Origin: Gymnogyps californianus
Lineage: Eukaryota > Chordata > Aves > Accipitriformes > Cathartidae
Direction of reading: 5' to 3'
Assembly: GCF_018139145.2 (NCBI RefSeq)
Contig: NC_059478.1
Coordinates: 26,257,001 to 26,321,000 of the forward strand
Length of the DNA stretch: 64,000 nucleotides
Within the stretch, counting starts at the first letter, position 1; each line of letters starts with the position of its first letter. The translations under genes and the position numbers were made by a program. The notes under the pieces were generated by a model, which worked only from the letters and a program-made list of their open reading frames with translations, made no database searches and was not told the DNA's origin. Of the stretch, positions 28,568-41,962 are shown piece after piece.

Positions 28568-29690
28568 AGTGAGAATTTCCTTTTGGGTGCTGGGTCCTGG
28601 GAGCTAATGCTGCAGGATTCTGACATCTAATGACTGGCTGGAGGCAGGAGAGGGGAGAGTGGGAGGAACAGTAAATCCCTTCCAGAGCCACCCACAAAGA
28701 GCAGCTGGAATGCAGAGCACAAGTATGCATGGGGAAATTCCTTCTAGAAATAGGATCCTTTAACTTCATTCAGCCTTGCAAAGATATGGAGGGATACAGG
28801 AGCAAAGGACGCTGTCCTTTCCTTGCAAAACAAGGCTGTGCATGCTCGGATCTAGCCAGGAATACTACCTGGGCAGGTTACCTGTTTAATGGTAAGCTCC
28901 CATCTTCCCTGTGAGAGGACAGCTAAAAATCCTTTGTTCTTGGCCTTAGATAGTCATGGTCATTTGGCAGACTCCCATCCGCCCAGCAGCGGTCCTGCAG
29001 AGGCAGGGCATCTTCTGGGAGCAGGGCTGTGCCGTGGACCTTCTCCCTGCTCTGTGTTGAACGGAGGATGGTGAGTCAGGCTGAGGAGCCAGGACTCACT
29101 GCGTGACTCATACCTGCTTGTGACCATGCAAGGCTGCTGGATGACTGCAGCATCCCTGTGCCACCCCAGGGAGGCAGATAAATAACAGGAGCGGTGTCAT
29201 CCCTTGGCCCTGTGGCTCTTTCCTCCTGTTGGGGCAATACTGCCTCCAGCCCCGGTGTCTGGAGAGATATGCAGGCTTGGAGAAGGCACGGATCATCACT
29301 AACGTTGATGCCTTGTCTCAAGGCACACTTGCTTATTCAAAGCATTTTGGTCTCCTTCATCACTCCCACCTTCCCTTCCAGCCTCTTCCTCCACCTTAAG
29401 AGCGAAGGACGGGTCGAGAAACAGCACACAATTGTCACAGTGAGGTTGGAAGAACCAAACAGTGCGAATGGTCTAAACGTAGCCACAGAAATGCTTAAAC
29501 TCAGTTTTTGCTCAAGTGCTTATAGGCAAGAAAAAAATCTCCAACCTTCTTTTCCCATTACTTAACTGGAAGAAACAATGAGGAACAGGAGTGAAGACAG
29601 ACCAGTTACCATTTCTCACAGCTTATGCGTAAACAAAGAAAATTAAGCTTTCCGCTACTCACTGCATAATTAAACTGCAGAGCCCACTGC
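28568..29690. other. Intergenic, upstream of pseudogene B
   Basis: No gene, repeat or promoter signal was recognised here. Confidence 0.4.
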
Positions 29691-29694
29691 CACC

Positions 29695-29965
29695 GGGTGG
29701 TGTGGAGATCAAGAGATTAAATGAGTTCAGGAAGGGGCCCAACAAGTTCATGAAGCAGAGCTTTCTTGGCAGCTATTAAAAATGATGGGCTGACTGCAAG
29801 TCTTTGCCAAAAAGTCTCTTAGCCAACCAACGGCACAGCCAGAGAGGGAATCCTGCACTTACCAGGTTATACTCTCCCACAAACATCTGCTCCTGCCCAC
29901 TGTTGGAAGTAAAATATTGGGGTAAACAGCTCATATCATGCAACAGATATCGTTACACTATAGTT
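29695..29965 (+). mobile_element. CR1/L3-like LINE 3' fragment
   Basis: It reads 'gcagctattaaaaatgatgg' and later CTGCCCACTGTTGGAAGTAA followed by 'atattggggtaaac', the familiar CR1/L3 3' end. It lies downstream of FAAH copy C. Confidence 0.5.
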
Positions 29966-30090
29966 ATTGGACTCCTTTGGTCCAGCATTAACTCTCATTC
30001 CTTTCTTTTGCTTTTTGACTCAATTTAACTCTAACAAAGAAGGCCAATTTGGACAGAGATGAGATTTTTGCTGACTATTTTTAAACAGCA

Positions 30091-30107
30091 TTTATTGCCA
30101 GTTTATT
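30091..30107 (-). terminator. Twin poly(A) signals of FAAH copy C
   Basis: Two canonical AATAAA hexamers on the minus strand (30107-30102 and 30096-30091) lie about 120-140 bases after the copy C stop codon. Confidence 0.65.
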
Positions 30108-30227
30108 GAAACGGTGATTCAGAATCTGCAGGTCGCTATCTACTTTGCTTTGTGCATCAGGTAGAAGGTGGCTGGAGTGAAGGGCAGGGAATGAAAAGTC
30201 ATCATAGTAAAGGCAGGTTCCCAGAAA

Positions 30228-33200
30228 TCACACATTTCTCTTCGTGCCGTGGGTAAGTGTCTCCACCTCCTTCATGAAGCGAAGGCACAGCTCCTCCTGC
30301 CATGGCAGAGCCACACATTGGACGGCCACCGGCAGCCCCACGGCTCCTTCCACAGCCTGCAAAAATTAAACATGGTGCTGAGTCAGAGCATCGAGCACTG
30401 GGGGAGGCACAAGAGAGAACACCGTCTTTTGACATTATAGGAAGAGAAGACAAAGGAAGACATGCAAGGGGACAGTTGTCAGGCTGATGTACACCAGCCT
30501 AGCGGCACCACGTGCAGGGTAGTAACATGGTGTATGCAAACTGCATTACTAAACAAGCTCCCACTCTCACCAGGAGACGTAGACAAGCCTTGGGACAATG
30601 TGCCAGAGGTGTCACTGTGCCAGTCATAACCTGCTGCTAAGACTTAAGCTCTTTCCCCGCTGACCTCTTTCAGCCTCTTATCCCAAGGGTCTCCGTAGTG
30701 CCCTCGGTAATGCTTCAGTTCCTCTTCGTCGGCTCTTGTCACTGTGCTGACCGGCACCACCCCAGCAGGGAAGTTTAAGACATTGTATAAATGGGTATAG
30801 GAGGTTGCAGCTGGAAAAGATCACACAGAGCATGCAAAATGGCAAAACTTAGTGTGCTGGGCCAGCAATGGCTTTCGGATGATAATTTGGGCTGCAGGAA
30901 TCGCAGACTGGTGTTGCTGGACCTGAAGAGACCATGAAAACATGCTGCTTTCAAAGGGACTTTTGATGGAGAGGTTTGAGAGCCACATGGCTGCTGAGAC
31001 TAGAGAGAGACCCATACCTTCACCTGTCAGTTGGGTGGAGGTTAGATCTGCCCTGGGAGAGACAGATATGAGTATTTGATCTTATTCAGAGTCTGCATCT
31101 ATGTCTCCCATACCCCAGGGAAAAATCCCAGCTATCTTTTCAACATAATCCAGATGCCCAGTTCTGTAACACCACTTTGGGGATTTTGGATCCCAAAGGG
31201 CCATTGCTAGAGAGATGGAGGACCCTGACTGTTTGCTGGAAGCTATAAAAAATTGCCTTTTTCTGCAAGTCATAGGCAACGAGCCTTTCTGCTATTTGCA
31301 AAGTCTTGGGAAATGTAAGATGGCCACATTCAGAAGAGCCTGGCCTTGTACTAAGGTCTACCACCCCTCTGACAACTACCCTTACAGCCACTCTCTGCTG
31401 CAAGAGTAGGTCTTGGGCTTTCTACAGGACAGACGATGCAGGGGAAACTCACCCTGAATGACTGGGACAGATATGCCACTAATTGCTGCCCCATAATAAT
31501 CCAAACACCTGCAGCGCAGATGAGGTGGGGGCATGAGAAGACCCACCCAGAGGAGACCTCTCCTTTGCTTTCTTCCCCAGAGGGAAGACCAAGCACTGCA
31601 CATGGTTTGGGGAATGTCCAAGAGACCGAAATATCTTGCTCCAGCTCTGCCCACAAACACCACCATGGATGCATCCAGAGACACCTCAATGGGGATTACC
31701 AAATAGCTTCCCAGCGTAGCCATGGTTAAAGGCCGGCCCCAGCGCGGGACAAAGAATCACATCCAGCCTTAGCTTCCTCCATTTAGCAATGAATTCAGTG
31801 CTGTAAACCTAGAAGGAAAGACAGAGGAGATGACAAACAATGTCTGTTGGACAGCAGTGGCAGATCAATGCCCACAGCATGGGAAAAGGAGGAAGAAAAC
31901 CTTCCTGGATACAACTGAAAAATCAAATAAAATCTGAGCTGTGCTTTGAAAGAGCCAATGGATTTTGTTCGTCCACCCTTAGGTTTCCTGTCAGAATACC
32001 ATGTGCTGCCCAGACCTAGACATTAATGCTAGGTGGGCATTTCAGAGTTGATTTCTTAGAGTATTAACCCAATCCTTCCTACGAACACTTTTCTCTCTGA
32101 ATTTTTTTGAATGGAGAACAACAATAGTTTGAAGAATTTTGTCTAGCTGACTAAAAGGTCAAATTTCATAAAAGCTTTTGTTATTTTGGTAGAATAATCT
32201 AGAAGACATGAATTCAAAATATTTTCACAAAACCTTCTTTCATTCTGCATCAGGATACAGGTAAGAAAAAGCAGCAGCAAGAGACAGCTAGGCAAGCCCG
32301 AGGTCTTCCCCCCACAATGCAGGAGACACAGCTTCAGCCTTGTACTGTAGATCCAAGAGAAGTCTAGATTTGTAGTCCGGTTTACCACAGCTTTGCTGAA
32401 CATCAGACAATGAATGAATCCATCCTCAAAGAGCTGTTCCACTTTGTCTTAGTAAATAGACATGGATGGACCACAGTACGGCTGCTTCTGCAGCCATATT
32501 CTGGTTACAGGGACACATTTGTCCTGTGGTCCAGCCCCTGTTCTGCACAACTCTCTCACTCAAAGTTTTCTGTACAAGGGTCTTCCACATCTCTCATGAA
32601 AGCCCCAGCCATGAGGCTATTTTTCAGTCTGACCCCAATTTCCATCTGCAGTCTGAGATCCTTCCTGCTGAAAGTTCAACAAATGAGACGGTTTCCAGGA
32701 AATACAGTCAGTGTAGCTAACCTGATTTTTTTTCTGAGACAAAAGCTGGTTGCTAGCCAAAAGTTTTGAATTAGCTCTTGTTTGCAGTAGATGAAAAAAT
32801 GTGAATATGATTTCACTGAAGAAAAACAATTCAAAATATCTCTGAGGCCAACAAACCTTTTTAAGAGCTTTCATTTTGGTTGGATTTTTTTTGCAGGGGG
32901 AGAGGAATCTGTTTTCACCTAAAAAAAACCCCCAAACCCATTTCCTTCCAAACACTCCCATCAGCCCAGTGACCAGGCAGGTTTGTAAGAGTTTTTCCTC
33001 TGCCCTATAATCTGTCAGACCCGCCGCAAGTGAGCGTGCACGTCCATCGAGTGACTGGCACTGATGGAGGCTGCATGGTGTGGGCTGGGGGCATGTTTTT
33101 TCTCAGGGAGGGTTGCAAGGGTGTCCCGGGGAACACAGATCCTGCCATGTGGGAGGACACCAAAACAGCTCAGCTTCTTCAGCCTTGCAAAACACCAGCT

Positions 33201-36200
33201 GAAAGGGGATACAATTGCTCTCTATAAATAGATCAAGGACAAGGGAGGCAGTGGAAAATACCAGAGAGGAGAGGTGCTATTTAAGCTCAAGGACAGGAAT
33301 AAAACAAGGATAAACTGGAAGTGAATAAACAGCACGGGAAATATGAAGGTTTCCAACCATCAGAGCAAGGAGGAGAGGAGCCGGCCAATAAAAACAAATG
33401 CAAGCATAAAACTCAACTGGTTTAAAAGAAGAACCTGATCAGTTTGTGGGCAGCACTGGACTCAGTTGTCCAGGAGAACACTACCTGTCCTATGTTCCTG
33501 ATCCCAAATGAGTTCATATGAAATCCTCCTAAGCCAAAGAGTTCACAACCACAATTTTTGACTCCTAAGGTCTCTGCTTGATAGTTCAAGCATGGTCTTA
33601 GCTCATGACAATAGCACCTAGTGTCTGAAATGAAGGATTTGCACCAAGAGACAGAAAGAAGAAAAAATGAAGCCTCATCTTTAGTGGCTGTTCTTATGCT
33701 ATTTCTCCTTAGAAAATGCAGGGCAAAGGATAATCTTTCTTCCCCATCGTCCAGTAAGTAGAGACCTCCACATGAATATCTATTGCCTTGAGCTCTTATC
33801 ACTTTTCACAAAGCTTGACTTTCAAAGGAAAGCCTAGCTGCTTTATTTCCACATGATCCATTTCCAACCCTGAATCCATCACAGAGCTCAAAGCAATTGC
33901 TTAGAAACTTTAGGGATCTCTCACTATATTTAGTAAGGGGGGGGGGAATCACATTACCGCCACTGCTCCATGCTGATCCCAGAGGTTTTTGGCAGACCTG
34001 GAAAGGTGGCAGAATCAGTCAGCTTTGGGACTGTGGCAACAGAAAACAATTAACAAAATGCACAGAGAGCCCATTGTTATGGAAACCGCATGGCCCTTCT
34101 GGAAACAAGCTATAAGATCACCCAGCTGATTCCACTGGGTTTACACATGCTTACAGGTACATCAAAAGAGCTTACATTACAAACATGCCACCATGTCTAG
34201 GTGCTCTGGCACCTAGACAAAGATCCTGGCAGTCTTCTAAATTCACTTGCTCCCAGTTTGGTGTGTCTCTGTCTCTCTTGGAGGGGCAGGTACTTTACAC
34301 CACACCGCACCCACATGCAGAGACCTCTGCATTAACTTGGCACATGATGCTCTGGGTACCAGAATCCACCTGATGGGGAAAGTAGCCCATATCTCTCTGT
34401 GCTGATCTCCGTGGAGACATCCTAGCCCTGCCACGACGAGGATCCTTGAGCTCTTAAAATAATCTCTGGCTGAATAGCACTGGATAACACTGTGCTAAGC
34501 CCAGGTGGTGCTGAGGCAGCACATATTTATCTGGCTCGGCCTGTGCTGCACAGCCCCATGACAGGGCTTTGCACAGCAAGCTGGCATCTACCTACATGAA
34601 CCGGTGGACACATCCATGTACATCCCCTTTCTCTAAAGCTACTTCAGTGCGTCTTACCCCACTCCACAGAGAGCGCTGAGATCCCGAGCGATTCGTGGGT
34701 ACTTTGGGAGGGAAGAGAAAAACTTGGGATTAGTCAACAACAATGCAGCTGAAATAGCTGGCTACCATGCGATTGCATTTTGGGCACACTTCTTGTCCTA
34801 GCAGAAGTGGCTCTGAAGAACAGGTATGGTTTCCAGTGAAGTGGTTTTACTCTCACATTAATTTGTACATTTAATCACAACAACCCATGCCAATAAGGCT
34901 CTAGACCACACTGCTAGCCCTGGAGAGCATCTTCTGGATGTGGGGATGCTGTTTAGATCCTTGCTAGTGATATCCATTTTCTTGGAGCCCATTGCTGGAT
35001 GAGCTGTATGGCTCATGGGTTCCTGAGAACGGATCATATTTTGATCTCCCCATGCAAAACTCCCACAAAAGGCTGTCAGACCCACTCGATAAGTTCAGCC
35101 TGGGTTTAGGGACTAAGTGTATTTAAGTGTGTTTCACTATGAAGCCCATCAGGCACTTAACGTGAAGCAGCAAAGCACTCCCAGAGGGGAGCAGCCTACC
35201 TCCCTGCACGTGGAAACTTCCCCACCTTGCAGATTTCCTATAACACAGATGAGACATGTCCACACACTTACTATGGGTTTCAAAATGATAGCCAAGATCC
35301 TTTTCACCAGAGCAGGAAGCCTGTAAGTATTGAACTGGGATTTCAGGTTGGGATCCACGATGTCTCCTTTCCTGGAAGGGCAGAGGGTGAAGAAGTCAGG
35401 ACAAGCAACCTGTGCCAGAGCTACAGCAACTGCAGTGCTGTTTCCAAAGCAGGGTTTGTCTTAGAGAGAAGTTGCTGGAAGACAAAATCTGCCTGTTTCA
35501 ATCTGAAACACTGAACAAGAGATGCTCGTGGGGTTTAGATGCTTAGCTGTAAATGCTCACTGCAAACGTTATATAGAAATAAGTGCTTTACTGCCTATGT
35601 TGTCAGTACCATAAAGGCTCTGGAGTGCTTTGCAGCAGTGGGGCCACGTACAACCCTGGGCATGTTTCACTTTGAAGTGAGCGAGCAGCTGTGTGGGTGT
35701 TTGGCCGCTAGCCAGGGCTAACCCACCGCACCTCCGTAGGAAGTTCTATGATGTGTGATGTTTCTCATGTGCCATGGACTAATCACACACATAAAACCAG
35801 TTGCAACAGCACTGCTGACACATGGTATCTTATTACCCTCCCGTGTTATCCATGTGTGTGAACTGCTCTTGTGAACTAGCTGCTGCTCATGCTAAATTCA
35901 TCCTTCCCGAAATTGCTCCTCTGCTGCCCATTATTCAGTTTGCAGCCACAAGAATATAAACGCTCTGGATGCAACCACTGGCTATACAGTGCCAAGTCTC
36001 ATGGCCCACACTGAAATGGGGGTTTTACTCACAAGCAGTCCACCAGGTGAGCAGCACCATCCGAGAAAATCCCTCTGGTGAACAGCTCGTCTACCATGTA
36101 GTCAATCTTGGGCGGTGCAAAGGGAACAAGCTGCAAGAAAACCATCCCCGTTCAAGAGGCAACAAAGATGAATGATTCAGAGCCCTGTGTCAACCTCCCT

Positions 36201-39200
36201 GCCTCACTAGTGAGGTGACTGGGAAGTGGTGGGAAGCTTAGGCCCTCCTGGCTGCTGTAGGACAGCAAGACCTCTTTTTCGAAGGGACCTGGGTTAGCAG
36301 CATCTGCCCACTGTCCTTTGCTGTCTCCAAGGCATTAACACATATTGTGACCTGGCACAGGCTCCACTCCTCCACACGTTAGAGAAGAATTTTTAGAGGC
36401 TTCAAAACACCAAGTATTTTTAATTGATTTGCATCATTGGAACAGCTCCCATATAGAAATTCCCATTGGTGGAACCACAGAATAATTTAGGCTAGAAGGG
36501 GTCTCGGGGCGGTCAACTGCTCCAACCCCCTTCCCACTTACCCACCAAGAAATTTGTAAACTGCGTTTAACAGCTGAGGGATTGTGGAAACTGTTGTGAG
36601 TTTGACATTTATGCGAACGCCAAACATAATGGAAAAAACAGTGCTTTAGAAAAGGGTGACTTGGAGATATCTGAAGGTGATTCTCCTGTCTGCTAGGCCA
36701 GGATCATAAGCAAGATCGCTTTGGTTTGGGAAACAAAGTGTTGCATGTGCCTTCCTCTTCAGGATCCTTGCAGCAGGGAAGGATGATCCCTGTTCTATGG
36801 GCAGCAAAAGCAGAGGTGGGAAGTGACTTGTCCAGACTCTGTAAGGAGCAGGATAACAGCTCCAGGCAACCACAGGCATGAAAACCCACCGTATGCCCTG
36901 CATCCTGGAGGAGCTTTCTGGTCTGCTGGATGGCCCGTTTCATGCTGGGCGAGGGCTGGAAGTAGCCGTCTCCTTCATAATACCCAATCCGAAGTGGCTT
37001 TGAACTGGTGTAAACCTGTGAGAAGAGGAGCCATCACTTGCACATGAGACGTACAAGATTGGACCATTCCCAGGGCTCAGGGAGGTAGCAGCTGAGGTCT
37101 CCTGGGCTGGAGGAATGATGGGAGCAATAGGGCTGGTGGAAAGCAGTGTTGTCCAGAACACAGGTCTGCAGCAGTGGTCCTTGGTATGTTTTTTCCGACA
37201 CCACCTCCTGCCATGTGAACATGTCCCAACTTTGAGGTAGCGGGTGTGATAGCACCTGTACAGACCACATGCCTGGGATGCCTGGCTATGGACAGAGTTC
37301 AGGGGCTGTTCCTCCAGTGTAAGCGACTGGTCTGTATTGTCTGGGTGTCAGGGACAACTGAAAGATCCTAGGATCCTAGGACCTGAGCCAGAAAGACACG
37401 ATCAGATGGTAGAAGCAGAGAGCTAATGGAAAAGGGCAATGATTTCTTAGGTCAGTGACTGTTAAATCAGGCTCTCTAATTAAAGGTGTGAGGGGTGAAT
37501 TCCTCTGATCAGGAGAAATCAGCTCCTTTAGGGATTGGGCCAGGATGGAGCCAACAAGCTTGTTCTGGACATTGCTGGGAAGGGAAGGGGTCAGCATTCA
37601 GCAGGTCTCATCAGGGCAAGCCAACAGGGGCCTGCCAACCCTCCTGTGCGGCTGCTTCTTGTGGTTGCTCATGCTGGCTGCCCTCTGTTCAGAAGGACAC
37701 TTGCTTCCCTGGGTCCTTCACTATCATGAGACATGAAACGAGATAGGAATCTCCCAAGATCTCACTTTGTTGGTGGGCAAATGGAGGCATGGGATGGCCT
37801 CTGAGCCTTACCTCCTCATCAAAGGGGAGGGGGGGCACGGTGGGGTCCAGCCGGAACATCTCCTCGCAGAGCAGCGCCTTCATGCAGAGGGCCAGGCTGT
37901 CCACATCTCTTGCCATCGGCCCCAGCATCCCTGTCACTGCAAGCACAAGAGTCCTATCACTGCAGGCAGATGGGCTGGTGCTGTCTCATACATACTGGTA
38001 GGGGCCCAGCATGGAAGAGTTTCAGTCAGGCCAGGGAAGAGGAATGGGGAACGAATGTAATGTGCAAGAAGTGAGCAAGGAGGTCCAACAGGGACAATCT
38101 GTAAGTCTCAGAGCGGAGGCAACCTACTGAGGCTGACCTTCTGGGCCAGCCTTCTGCAGGCACAAGGCCTGCTCAAGAGGAGCGAGGACTGCAGCCCTCC
38201 TGCCATCAGCAATACCGCCTGGCAGCAGCGGAAGCCAGCAGAGTCTCCTGGAAGCATCTCCAGTGAAATATCCCAGGGCTTTGGGATGCACATCTCACAT
38301 TTCTCACTGCTACACATTGCATTGCCCGAATGGGTATTGCTTCAGTTCTGCTCAGATTCAGCTAACACCTACCACCATCCAGAACAGAATAAAAGGCGCA
38401 AAAAGGTAATAGAACAAGGCAGGCCCTGGTCTAATAGATCACCAGTTTTGACTGGCCATGAGACACATAACTGAGCAAGCACATTTGCTGGCATTTCAGC
38501 AGTAGGAGATGTAAGAAGCAAAGGCTTGACAGTAGTAACATGTCATCTGGATGAACTTACCCGATTTCATTCCTGTGGTACTAGAAATCACACCCAGTTT
38601 GCTAGGAACATAATGGGAGAAGCAGATTAGCAGCAGCTCTCGCTGTAAGGCAGTTCACCATGCTGAGTTGCAGACTTCCCATTTGCCCGCAGTCAACATC
38701 TAGGAGGGCAAAAGGTCCTGCAAAGACTTGGCACTTTCTAGGCTAGGAAGACTTCCATGGTCTGTAAGCTGCTAGGGGCTAAAGACAGTTTTAATCATCT
38801 CCTTTCCCTGGTGCATCTAATTCCTCATCTGTGAGCAAACCACCTCTGATATAAACAGAAAACTCTTACAAGCAAAACAAGGGCTGGAAAGCATCTGAAA
38901 AGGAGATGACCCTGTAGTATTTGCTTTCAGCTTCCTGGCCAGGGCTCTTAAAAATTGAATAAATCTTTGCTTTGTTAACAGATGGAGGTCATCACGTGTC
39001 ATTAATAGAGCCCTTAGCCCTAGCTGGCACAAGGTAACAGGCAGGTTAGGGTGCTAACTTAAACCTGGAGGAAACCACAGACACTATTGCGAAGTTTGAT
39101 GCACTGTGGGGGACACTTTGCAGCCTCCACGGTGGGTGGAAGAAGAGGACAGATATTGGGATGTACCTGATCCTGTTGCCTGTAGGTTTGAGCCCACACA

Positions 39201-41962
39201 GCCCGCAGAAGCTAGATGGCAGGCGGATGCTGCCAGCTATATCTGACCCGATGCCCAGGATGGAGCCTCCCCCTGCGATCAGAGCTCCCTCCCCTCCCGA
39301 GGAGCCCCCGGGGCTCTTCTGGTGGTTGAGAGGGTTCAGCGTCTGGCCGAAGATGAGGTTGCTGCAGTCATAGCTGGGGAGAAGATCAGCAAGTGAGTGA
39401 AGTACTTCTGTGTCTGCAAACCAGAAATACAGGGCACAGAGCATCCATGCAGAGATGAGTGCGGAATTAATCCCAGCAGGTAGAATCAGCATGAAGTAGA
39501 TTTGTTGGGACAGCTGAATTTAAGAAGAAAGAGGCATCAAATATAAAAGAAACAATTTCAGATTGAAATGAGGAGGCAATTAACTCAACATGCATTATTA
39601 GCTTGGACAAGCGTGGGAGCTTGTGCATGCGGGCCCACCCTCTCTCAGATAGCAAGAGTCACATGTCATAGTGTTTTCATGAAGACGAACACGCGATTAC
39701 TTTATCATTGTCTGTGGGATGTTGGTTTTCACGAAGGGGATTGCCCCCTGGCTTTTTAGAACCTGGACAATGACGCTGTCTTCTTCCTTCACTTGGTCCA
39801 GAAACTTCACCATCCCTCCAGAGGAGACGTGGCCCTTGAGGATGGGAAGCAAAGCTCTTTAGGTACCAGGAAAGATGCTGTTTGGGGCTGTGACAATAAC
39901 AGACATAGGTCCTAATGCCTCCTGTGACAAAGTTCCCACCTAACTTTTCTCACAGGCAGAACAGGACCTGATTACCCCAGGAAAAACCTGATCAGAGCGT
40001 GTTAGAAATTTCTGCAGAAAACAAAATTTTCATCAGAAGAAAGGCAGGTTTGCCGGTCCCACAATATTTGGCCCAGAACATCCTTGTCTGAGGGAACTCT
40101 TAGCCAGTCCTGAGAAGGATGGGACATCCTGGCTTGCTCCCAGGCCAAGAAGCAGGGGAATTAGGGATGTACCTTGCAGTTAATATGGTCCTTGATGCTA
40201 ATGGGAATGCCATAGAGCAGCCCCTTCTCCTTCTGCTTTTTCAGTTTCTGGAGCTGATCCTCACAGCCATGAATGAAGTCTGTCACGCAGTTCACCTCCC
40301 GAGTCACCTCCAAAGCCTCTCCAGAACAGAGAAGAGCAGCAAGACAGATGAATAGATGGAAGGAAGGAAGCTGTATTTAAATGGAGTTTTCAAGCTGAAA
40401 ATTCAACCTCCAGCATTCATTACTCAGACCTTACCTATAAACTTTAGATGTTTCTTGCTGGGATAATTTTCTGCCCTGGATCTCTGTCCTACTTATTTGC
40501 CCATAAGCCACCCTTCAGACATCACAGTATTGACAAACTGTAATCCGCAGCATTGCTGGTTCTCTCAGCAAATGAGCTGTTTTTTAGTTTGAAAGCCCTC
40601 TCCGCAGAAGAGCCCCCACAGTATCTCCCCCGTGCTGGAGGTATCACTCACTTTGCCTATGTAGGAGTAGAGGACACTTTCTGGGGTCAGGGACCCCTCC
40701 TTCAGCTTCTCCACCAGCTCCACCATCGTCAGTGAGAGGACATGTGCAGTCTGGGTGCCTGGGTTCTGCAAAGGGTAGGAAATTAGGTGCAGAGGGAAGA
40801 AAAGGACAGAAAAGGCTGGTGTTGAGGCTGCAAATACCCAATTCTAACATCTGGCCAGCAATGACCTTGAATAGAGAATTTTAGGAGACATTCCCTGTAG
40901 AAATGCAGACCTCCCACAAAGCACTGCGTGTGCTGGAGTGGGGAATTTGCTGACGGGGAATTTGCTGAGTCTTAGTTCATAAAACCAGAACAAAAACAGG
41001 CAGAAAACTACTTCTTGACTGGAGAGTTACGTGAACCTGTTAGAGAGGTTTGACCTGTCTCTGTTTACTCTCCTGCAGGCCTTCACCCCCCTTCTAACTC
41101 ATAGACAACGTGTTGAATAGCTGTTCAACCAGCTAAAGTTTTACAAAATTTATCATTAACATGGGAAAAAAAAGTGTGTGGGCTGTTTGCAACCTCCCCC
41201 CCAAGAAAAGAACAGTAGTAGGTATTTATTATGGGTTTAAGACAAATCCCGAATCCAAGGACCTGACCTCCTAAAATCCAGGTGCTTCTTTACCTGGGCA
41301 TGGGCAGGAGTAAATGGCTTTTGGTTATCGATGTGCAGATGTTGGAGGGATGTGAAGCCTCCCCTGTACTTTGAGGGTGAGCAGGCAGAGAGGTCCCTAT
41401 GGAGGGGCAGAGGTAGGGAGGATGGGAGAGGAAAGGCTTGGCAGTAGGGATGGATGAGGAGAAAAGGGCACAGGGAGGTCTGGGGTGGTGATTTGATCCC
41501 AGACTCTGATCCATCTTTCATCCTCAGGATTCCCTCAACAGGTCTGTATTAATAAATACTTCCTTTACGCTGTCTTTATGGGAGGTTTTTTGGTGACAAT
41601 GAAGGATGGTGACCCTTAAAATAAATGGTGATGATCCAAAACGTGCACATGCCCTATCCACCATTCAAAGAGGGATTGATCAGCACTCCCCCATTTGTTT
41701 GGTTACCCAAAATACAATCCCTTCTTCCCACACACACTTTCCCCCAAACTACCTCTTGCTTAAACCTGTGAGCTGCCTTCTCCATTCGCTCCAGGGCCAG
41801 ATCCCGTGTCCTCCTCGCCTCCTCCATCTTCTGCTGGATCTGCCTACGTCCCAGCCATTTCAGTAGCACAACAGCTGCAGCTGAACTGCAGAGCAGAGCC
41901 GAGAGGGTGCGAGGGTCTCCCCACCATGGATCTAGGACCTGCCACAGTCGCTCTTGGGTCAT
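30228..41962 (-). CDS. FAAH-like copy C, intact fatty-acid amide hydrolase paralogue
   Basis: Fifteen exons: 41962-41753, 40765-40652, 40316-40173, 39834-39701, 39373-39167, 38601-38561, 37936-37812, 37015-36890, 36130-36033, 35371-35272, 34701-34658, 33997-33958, 31808-31700, 30810-30665, 30356-30228. Together they give 588 aa with no stop. The start MTQERLWQVL aligns with copy A; an upstream in-frame ATG at 42019 is possible. A membrane helix follows ([18 protein letters not shown]). The triad is Lys150 (GIPISIKDHI), Ser225 (SPGGSSGGEG) and Ser249 ([15 protein letters not shown]). Relative to human FAAH, channel positions differ: Phe192 is Ile, Phe432 is Asp and Met495 is His, while Trp531 is kept. 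There is no CpG island at the start. It is probably an active integral membrane amidase with altered substrate preference. Confidence 0.93.
33175..33425 (+). mobile_element. CR1/L3-like LINE fragment in copy C intron 12
   Basis: It reads AAAGGGGATACAATTGCTCT followed by 'ctataaatagatcaagg' and 'gctatttaagctcaaggacagg', then a 'tttccaaccatcagag' motif. This resembles the end of CR1/L3 ORF2 and its 3' UTR. Confidence 0.5.
36470..36545 (-). mobile_element. CR1 LINE 3' fragment
   Basis: The plus strand reads 'accacagaataatttaggct' and then 'agaaggggtctcggggc', ending 'ctccaaccccct'. This is the complement of the avian CR1 3' end. It lies in copy C intron 8. Confidence 0.55.
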
